DNA of 64,000 nucleotides from Maylandia zebra (lineage: Eukaryota; Chordata; Actinopteri; Cichliformes; Cichlidae), in NCBI RefSeq assembly GCF_041146795.1, contig NC_135169.1:14422352-14486351 (forward strand), read 5' to 3'. The notes under the pieces were generated by a model. That model was given only the letters and a program-made list of their open reading frames with translations, was not told where the DNA came from and did not search any database. Shown here one piece after another: positions 58,531-64,000 of the stretch; within the stretch, counting starts at the first letter, position 1, and every line of letters starts with the position of its first letter. The translations under genes were made by a program, and so were the position numbers.

Positions 58531-59093
58531 TCCTCAGGCCCTCCAGCCGACGAGGCAGGACGCTGGCTGGGTTCACCTGAACCCCCAGCTAACATGACTT
58601 GAGACTGGACGGGCTCCTCAGGCCCTCCAGGGAAAGCAGTCTCTGAAGCAGCAGGTACGGAGACCTCTGCCAGTGTGGACACTGGCTGGGACTGAGCAGC
58701 ACCGTGGCTAGACTCAGGCAGCAACAGTGGGATACAGTCCTCAGAGGGCTGGAAGTGTTCCCCAATACACTCAGCAGAGGACTGAGGCGGACGGGTGAAC
58801 TCACTTGAGCTCTCAGGGGGTGCTGAGAGCCGAGACTGTTCAGGTGAGTTCTCCGGTGAGGCTGCTGGTGCTGGTGTCTTGACCTCTAGGGGTCCAGAGT
58901 TGGCTGGTGACTGACACCCAGCCTCTGGGGAGGCCCTAGAGGGAGCAACTGTCTCTGAGATGGCCAGCTTTAATGAACCAGCAAAAGTTTGTGTGGAGTG
59001 TGTTCCCTGCTTGTAATGAGGCTGTGAGGATAAAGGCTGGGTAAATGAGTGGACAGGCTGCTGAACTGGTGGCAACTGAGCTACAGGTAGCAA
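58236..59093 (-). CDS. LTR-element reading frame, middle part
   Basis: A 285-codon frame rich in Pro, Ser, Glu and Gln (VAQLPPVQQPVHSFTQPLSS…, …PPESSSEFTRPPQSSAE…) runs into the 14-residue ASSAGGLGEPSQPQ repeats. It stops where a longer C run shifts the register. It overlaps the end of the upstream frame and seems to be its natural continuation. No known domain. The first ATG is probably not a true start. Confidence 0.45.
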   Translation of the reverse strand: MLPVAQLPPVQQPVHSFTQPLSSQPHYKQGTHSTQTFAGSLKLAISETVAPSRASPEAGCQSPANSGPLEVKTPAPAASPENSPEQSRLSAPPESSSEFTRPPQSSAECIGEHFQPSEDCIPLLLPESSHGAAQSQPVSTLAEVSVPAASETAFPGGPEEPVQSQVMLAGGSGEPSQRPASSAGGPEEPDQPQASSAGGLGEPSQPQASSAGGLGEPSQPQASSAGGLGEPSQPQASSAGGFRRTQPASSVVCWGGLGEPSQPQASSAGGFRRTQPASSLVCWGV

Positions 59094-59769
59094 AGTAGTA
59101 ACAGTTGGGGGGTGTTGCTGGCTGAACTGATAAGGCTGATGACTCTCTTGCCAACTGAGCTATTGACTGGGCTATGGACTGTAACATGGTGTCTACTGGG
59201 TCTGACTGTGACTGTGATGGAGGTGATGAGTGAGTGGCTGACTGAGTTAGCGACTGCTGGGAAGCTAACCGAGCTACCGGCTGAGCAGCTGACTCAACGA
59301 ACACAGCCCCGGTATAAACAGTCATATGAACTGGTGAAACAGACGGAACGTCTCTTCCACTCACCACAGCCGCCAGTTCTGAAGTCCTATTCTCCAGCTG
59401 TGGGGCGACGCGCCGACGGCGCGATCGTCGCTTCCTCCCGGGCAAAACCTCCGGCGGGCCGGGCAAAACCTCCGGCGGGCCGGGCAAAACCTCCGGCGGG
59501 CCGGGCAAAACCTCCGGCGTCCGGCTGGGTTGGGAAGCGATAGCGGCTGGTGGGTGTAGGTGAAGTTCGTGAAGGATGAAGTCTTGCGCGAGTGGGTGTA
59601 GTGAGTCCAATAGCCAGGGATAATCCGTGAGCAGCTGTTGCAGTCTGGCTTCCAGAACGTGGAGGAATGCTTCTCCCTCATGCTCTAGCCACAGGTTGAT
59701 TATTTGTGAAGCGGAGTTCGTGATGAGGTCCCGAAGCTCCGTGGGTGGGGTGAATGCCGCTGGATCCAT
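58936..59769 (-). CDS. LTR-element 5' reading frame (gag-like position), 277 aa
   Basis: The frame starts at ATG 59769, only 17 nt inside the 5' LTR, and begins MDPAAFTPPTELRDLITNSA. Residues 1-75 look like a helical domain (SQIINLWLEHEGEAFLHVLE, RLQQLLTDYPWLLDSLHPLA). Four EVLPGPP repeats and a basic RKRRSRRRR patch follow, then a Ser/Gln-rich region. At a run of six C (59105-59110) the register changes and the rest (NCYYFATCSS…) looks out of frame. The position is that of gag, but no capsid major-homology region or zinc knuckle is seen. The upstream ATG at 59892 lies in the LTR. Confidence 0.6.
   Translation of the reverse strand: MDPAAFTPPTELRDLITNSASQIINLWLEHEGEAFLHVLEARLQQLLTDYPWLLDSLHPLAQDFILHELHLHPPAAIASQPSRTPEVLPGPPEVLPGPPEVLPGPPEVLPGRKRRSRRRRVAPQLENRTSELAAVVSGRDVPSVSPVHMTVYTGAVFVESAAQPVARLASQQSLTQSATHSSPPSQSQSDPVDTMLQSIAQSIAQLARESSALSVQPATPPNCYYFATCSSVATSSAACPLIYPAFILTASLQAGNTLHTNFCWFIKAGHLRDSCSL
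59440..59523 (-). repeat. 21-bp tandem repeat, 4 copies (in frame)
   Basis: GGCAAAACCTCCGGCGGGCCG is repeated four times and encodes EVLPGPP in the - strand frame. Confidence 0.93.
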
Positions 59770-59786
59770 ATCTGGCTGGTCCGTAC

Positions 59787-60439
59787 TGTCACGGCGAGTG
59801 AGGTGAGCCGTGTGGAGGCAATGAAGGAGGATCCAAACGCAGGCAGTCGTGAAGGTGTGAAGGTGGTTTATTGAGCATGAAAGTAAATACAAACGGCAAA
59901 GGGAGCTATGACTAACTAGACTGGGAACAAACTAACTACAGAACACGAACCTGAACATGAGCAGAAACACTTGGCGGTTGACAGCAGGGAAACACACAGA
60001 TGACGCAGGGTGGAATACACAGACGGACCAGCAACTACAATGACGGCAGACATGACTTAAATACACAGAGAATCACAGGGGAATTACACACAGGTGGTGG
60101 ACACAGCTGGGAATAATCAACAAGACGAGACAAAGGTAAAACTGAACACACTCACATGAGACGCAGACCATCACAATAAAACAGGAACAAGCAACCATCA
60201 CACTAAGACACAAACTCGACATAGAGAGACAGACAGAAAATGGCACATGGAGCTAGACAAATACTAAGCAGACACAACTGAAGAACAAATCCTAAACACC
60301 ACAGAAACATGAAACTCAAATAATAAACATCATCATAATCAACACTACCAGAGAACAAGAAAACAACCCCTGATGCAAACTAAAACCAAAACATAATAAA
60401 ACTCAAACTACTGGGTCCGACGGACCCAGAACCGTGACA
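59787..60439 (-). repeat. 5' LTR (653 bp)
   Basis: Identical to 56481-57133 except at 60322. It carries a TATA-like TATTTAA (60057-60063) and an AATAAA signal (59867-59872) on the - strand. Confidence 0.95.
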
Positions 60440-60444
60440 CTATT
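60440..60444. repeat. Target-site duplication of LTR element, right copy (CTATT)
   Basis: Exact copy of 56476-56480, directly after the 5' LTR edge. Confidence 0.93.
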
Positions 60445-61689
60445 AGCCAAAAACCTGGCATATCTCAGCATGATGTGCAGTGTATCCTTAAAAAAATGTT
60501 TGGGTGCTCATATTTGGCACCCTGAGGCTTAAAAGGATGTAAAAGATCTTTGCTGAGCTGGTATGACTCAGCATCTGAGTGTTCTGTGTTTTTTCAAGGA
60601 ATAGTCGCACTAGTCTGACAAACTAATGTATACCGACTTCCATCAAGATGGTTGTTTTTACCCCTTGAAAGCCCATGAGGAGTAACCCACGAACCTCTTT
60701 TTCTGAAGTGAGCGGTTTCTGTCATATTTTGAGCTTCTTATAGAACAAAATGACTTGAGTTTGCGTCAGACGTTAGTGACGCTGGTGTGACCGTGCTGTT
60801 CAAACCTCCTTTTCTGTCTGGTAGCCATTGCCTGAGCTGTTAACTAAAACATCAGCAGACCACAGGAAAAAGTTTTGAAATTGGATTTTGGCAAATCCCA
60901 CACATCTTTTGCTTCCTGAAAGGGATATTTACCTGCATATTCATGGTACTGGTCAATGATATCTGAAGCACAAATGTCAGAAATAAGACTCTTACAGATG
61001 TTTTTTTATGTTTTTGGCATGCCTACTTGGTTTTAGATCATGTAGAAGAAATGCCAGTGCTGCTTGAACCGTGACAAAAAACAGATGAACAGTAGTTTCT
61101 GTCTTTTCAGTTTCACTGCCTTTGGATCCTTGTTTTCCTCTAAAGGCTTGCTGATTTGCTCTTCTGCAGCTCCTATTTCTCTTCAGCACTTTTCTGAACC
61201 CTGAACCTTCATCGCTCGAGAAACTTTGTACTTGATTCAGTCTTTGTAGCATGGAAACTTAAAAGGGGACCCCATTAAAAGCACTATATTTCCTTTTTTT
61301 CACTTATGTGAAAGGTTTTTATTTCCAATTCAGTATTGATTCTCACCTGTAATCCAGCCATATGGTTGATTTAATAGTTGTGTTGGAGCTTTCCGAGTTC
61401 TCAGGCCCCCCTATGCAATGTCAGAACTTCAACTTTTTAGGAAATGAGGACAAAAGGTCATAGAAATGCTTAAAGAAGCAGGAAGAATATGATTCTATAA
61501 TCAGCTGTTCAGTGCAACCTGTATTGAAATCTTTTTTCTTTGTTACCTTGTTTGGTTTTGCTGTTCAAAATGTTCCTTCGTTGTTGTTTTTAGTGATACA
61601 GAGTCACAGTGTATTCAGTGAGTTTGTGCTTTACAGGGTAAAAACACAATACAGTCATAAATACATCCTAAAAACCCTTGTCTAATGAA
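60445..61689. other. Intergenic, no gene recognised
   Basis: Only short frames are present. The 86-codon - strand frame at 60992-61252 has no recognisable motif and is probably chance. Confidence 0.5.
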
Positions 61690-61953
61690 AAGCTTTTTGA
61701 AATAAAACTGTCTTTAGCTGCTTTTTGAAGGTCTCCACCGAGTCCAGACACCGTAGAAAGAGAAGAAGAGCATTTCACAGTCTGGGTGCAACAGCTTGGA
61801 AAGATCGGCCCCCTCAAGTTCTGAAACGAGTGTGGGGGACCGCTAAAAGGTTTTGGTTTGATGACCTCAGGTTACGAGAAGAGGTATGTGTACGAATCAA
61901 ATCGGCAATATAAGGGGGGCCTGTCCCTGTAATGCTCTAAAAGTTCAAACTAA

Positions 61954-62190
61954 CTAAACTAACATTTTAAAATGGAACCTAAATCTGATTGGTAGCCAGT
62001 GCAGCGACTTTAAAACAGGGGTCATATGGGCTCCCTTGTTCAAGCGGGTCAGTAGCCTCGCTGCAGAGTTTTGAACAACCTGCAGACAAGCTAGCCCTTT
62101 CTTGTTTAGACAAGTAAACAGGCTGTTACAGTAGTTGAGTCTTGTAGAGACAAAACCGTGTATTATCATCTGGAGTTCCTTTGTTGACAC
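61954..62190 (-). pseudogene. LINE RT C-terminal remnant
   Basis: A 78-codon frame with GFVSTRLNYCNSLFTCLNKK, VQNSAARLLTRLNKGAHMTP and SLHWLPIRFRFHFKMLV. This is the typical C-terminal RT region of fish L2/CR1-type LINEs, and a stop follows early. Confidence 0.8.
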
Positions 62191-63358
62191 GATGGATTTA
62201 AGTTTTTCTTACTATCTGATTTAAATGTCCCTCCAAAGAAAAAGCTTCATCAAAAATAACACCCAGGTTTCTAAGGTTATGTTTTTGTGAGGAACCTAAA
62301 TCGCCCAGTCACCGTTTAATATCGGGTATTGCACTGCCTGGTGCAATAATCAAAGTTTCTGTTTTGGCCGGGTTTAGCTGTAAGCAATTATTGTTCAACC
62401 ATTTAATATAGCTGAATATCGTCAGCAAAAAAGATGATAAGATACTTCAGGTAACTGCTGTATTAGCTGGCTTAAAGGAAGAATGTATATTAAAAACAGA
62501 ATAGGTCCCAGCACTGAGCCCTGAGGAACTCCACACAGCAACTCTGTAAATTCTGACATGATCTGGTTTGCAGACACACTAAAACTCCTTTCAGATATAT
62601 AAGATGAAAACTAGTCTAGAACAGAGCCAGACATCCCAACCAGGTCTCTCCGTCTGTTTATCAGGATGGTATGATTGACTGTAACAAAGGCTGAGGTAAG
62701 GTCTAACAAGACTATGACTGTGCATTCTCTGGAGTCTGCTGACATCATAATATCATTAGTGACTTTCAGTAGTGATGTCTCAGTGGAATGCAGTGGAATT
62801 TACGGAACCCAGATTAAAAACGGTCATAGATGTTGTGTTTCTCCAAGTATGCCGTAAGGTGGACAGCAACTGCCTTCTCAAATAGTTTTGACATAAATGG
62901 GAGTTTGGAGATCTAAAGGTCTAAAATGTTCAAGTAGTGTTGGATCCAGGTTGGGTTTTCTGAGCCTTGGTTCCACAATGGCATGTTTAAAAAAAGCTGG
63001 GGAACACCTCAGGCTGAAGAGAAACATTAAAAAGGTTCACAACTAGAGCTAAAATTGAGTTAAAAAAAGACACAATTATGATCACTCAAATGTACATCCT
63101 CAACAAACACATTGCCAATGTTGAGGCCCAAGGAAAAGACAAGGTCCAAGGTATGGCCTTTTAAATGGATTGGACCAGAGACGTGTTGGACAAAGTTAAA
63201 AGAATCAGATATAGATAAAAGTTCAGCTGCAGAGTTAGATGAGGTATCATCAATATGAATGTTAAAAAAACTTTCTCCAGCTTGATAATAGAAGATAAGA
63301 AGTCCATAAAATCCTTTAAGAACTCAGTAGCAGGGCCAGCCTGCGGGACGCAGTTTGT

Positions 63359-63994
63359 TTAGGTTAATGAACTCGCCATCCCTCTGCTATGTTTCAGTGA
63401 AAAACAGAAAATCCAGGTTTTTTTTCCTGTGAAGAGCTCATTCAGAGAGAAGGATTTGTTTGCGCTGGAGCCGGCGTTCAAGAGTGCAATCTGACTAAAA
63501 GCTGGCATCGCCGGTTTCACACCAGCTTGTCGGAGTGGAACTGACAGCAAACACCGTGTCTGAACGCGTGGTCTCCAGCAGCGCCATGGAACCGGTGGGA
63601 CCAACCACCGGTTGTGCGATGCAGGCTGCGAGGACACAGCGGTAGAGAGGTAATCGACAAAATCCAGAGCATCAGACGAGCAGGATCCAGGCTGTAGTGG
63701 CTGTGAGTACGTGTTTCCAACCAAATCTGGAAGCGTAACTGGCAGCAGAAATCGAGGACGCCTCCAGACGAGTCGGGAAATCTCCGATCTGTAGGCTCGT
63801 CTAATATGTACCTGGATGCCGGCTCTACAGCCTCTTTTCCTTGATTTCTTCTTGGAATTGCCAAGGGCACGTTTCGTAGGTAGCAAGAAGTAATCCGGTG
63901 AGGTGGAAGAGCACACAAATGGTGGGGGGAAAGATCTCCTATAACTGTCCCAATCATCATAAAGACGTTCCATAGATTCTTCGATGTGGAGCAA
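63359..63994 (-). pseudogene. LINE ORF2 N-terminal remnant (lead and endonuclease start)
   Basis: A 211-codon frame whose C-terminal part (AFSQIALLNAGSSANKSFSL NELFTGKKTWIFCF) is the start of an apurinic-type endonuclease domain. It shifts out of frame before the catalytic residues. The upstream basic lead (KRALGNSKKKSRKRGCRAG) is usual in this LINE group. Confidence 0.7.
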
Positions 63995-64000
63995 GGAAGA

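Larger units (their letters stand above)
56481..60439 (-). mobile_element. Young non-autonomous LTR retrotransposon (3,959 bp)
   Basis: Two 653-bp direct repeats (56481-57133, 59787-60439) with TG…CA ends bound a 2,653-bp interior and are flanked by CTATT duplications. On the - strand the order is 5' LTR, coding interior, polypurine tract AGAGGGGGGG, 3' LTR. The LTRs differ at one base (57016 G, 60322 A), so insertion is very recent. No protease, reverse transcriptase, RNase H or integrase motif is visible in the interior. The element must be mobilised by a partner, probably Ty3/gypsy-like judging from the 5-bp duplication and LTR ends. This family placement is inference. Confidence 0.93.
61690..64000 (-). 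mobile_element. L2/CR1-like LINE, decayed, running off the right edge
   Basis: Read on the - strand from the right edge, the order is an ORF2 N-terminal lead (…RKRGCRAGIQVHIRR) and the endonuclease start (IALLNAGSSANKSFSLNELF, about 63430-63490). Endonuclease C-terminal sequence with the SDH box (DVHLSDHNCVFF, about 63060-63110) comes next. RT follows with GVPQGSVLGPILF (about 62490-62530), then the C-terminus LLTRLNKGAHMTPVLKSLHW LP (62000-62060) and the 3' UTR. Stops and frameshifts interrupt it, and the gap between endonuclease start and SDH box is shorter than in intact elements, so an internal deletion is likely. Confidence 0.82.

Noticed and set aside
1..64000. tRNA, rRNA or microRNA genes
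   Set aside because: No cloverleaf with A/B boxes, rRNA core sequence or recognised microRNA hairpin was seen by eye on either strand; a covariance-model scan would be needed to exclude them.

Overview
This is animal DNA, almost certainly a percomorph-type teleost fish. It has vertebrate genes with many introns and GT-AG junctions. Its mobile elements are the typical fish mixture: Tc1/mariner, L1, L2, Rex3-like and RTE LINEs, hAT-like MITEs, and an LTR element opening with TGTCACGG. No bacterial, plasmid or phage feature was seen. The species cannot be fixed from the window.

Genes: all three protein-coding host genes lie on the + strand in the middle of the window. (1) A lecithin:retinol acyltransferase gene (lrat; 12628-17035) has two coding exons and 242 residues. 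(2) A tandem lrat paralog (18759-23088) has five coding exons and 235 residues. It keeps the catalytic His/His/Cys but carries three introns that its neighbour lacks. (3) rbm46 (24423-53621) has nine coding exons and 565 residues, with three RRMs and a DND1-type double-stranded-RNA-binding domain. An LRAT-RBM46 neighbourhood is also known in human (4q32), so this is an old synteny block. LRAT stores retinol as retinyl ester, which shapes retinoic-acid supply. RBM46 is a germ-cell RNA-binding protein needed for meiotic progression.

Left flank (1-12.4 kb) holds mobile elements. An L2-type LINE is split by a 5'-truncated L1 insertion of about 4.18 kb. The L1 has a 15-nt target duplication and a double poly(A) tail that looks like 3' transduction. 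Next comes a complete Tc1-like transposon (7112-8715) with 200-bp inverted repeats and an uninterrupted 340-residue DD34E transposase.

The introns hold decayed DNA transposons and LINE tails. There are two Tc1/mariner relics, an hAT-like element of about 1.05 kb, and RTE and Rex3-like fragments in both orientations. A repeat at 50.3-51.8 kb carries two small overlapping reading frames.

Right flank (56.5-64 kb): a very young LTR retrotransposon (56481-60439, - strand) has two 653-bp LTRs that differ at one base and a 5-bp CTATT target duplication. Its 2.65-kb interior encodes no recognisable protease, reverse transcriptase or integrase. It instead carries a proline/serine/arginine-rich reading frame built from in-frame tandem repeats and broken at cytosine runs. 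A decayed L2/CR1-like LINE (- strand) runs off the right edge.

The most noteworthy items are this repeat-coding non-autonomous LTR element, the intron-rich lrat duplicate, the nested L1/L2 with apparent 3' transduction, and the intact Tc1 element.
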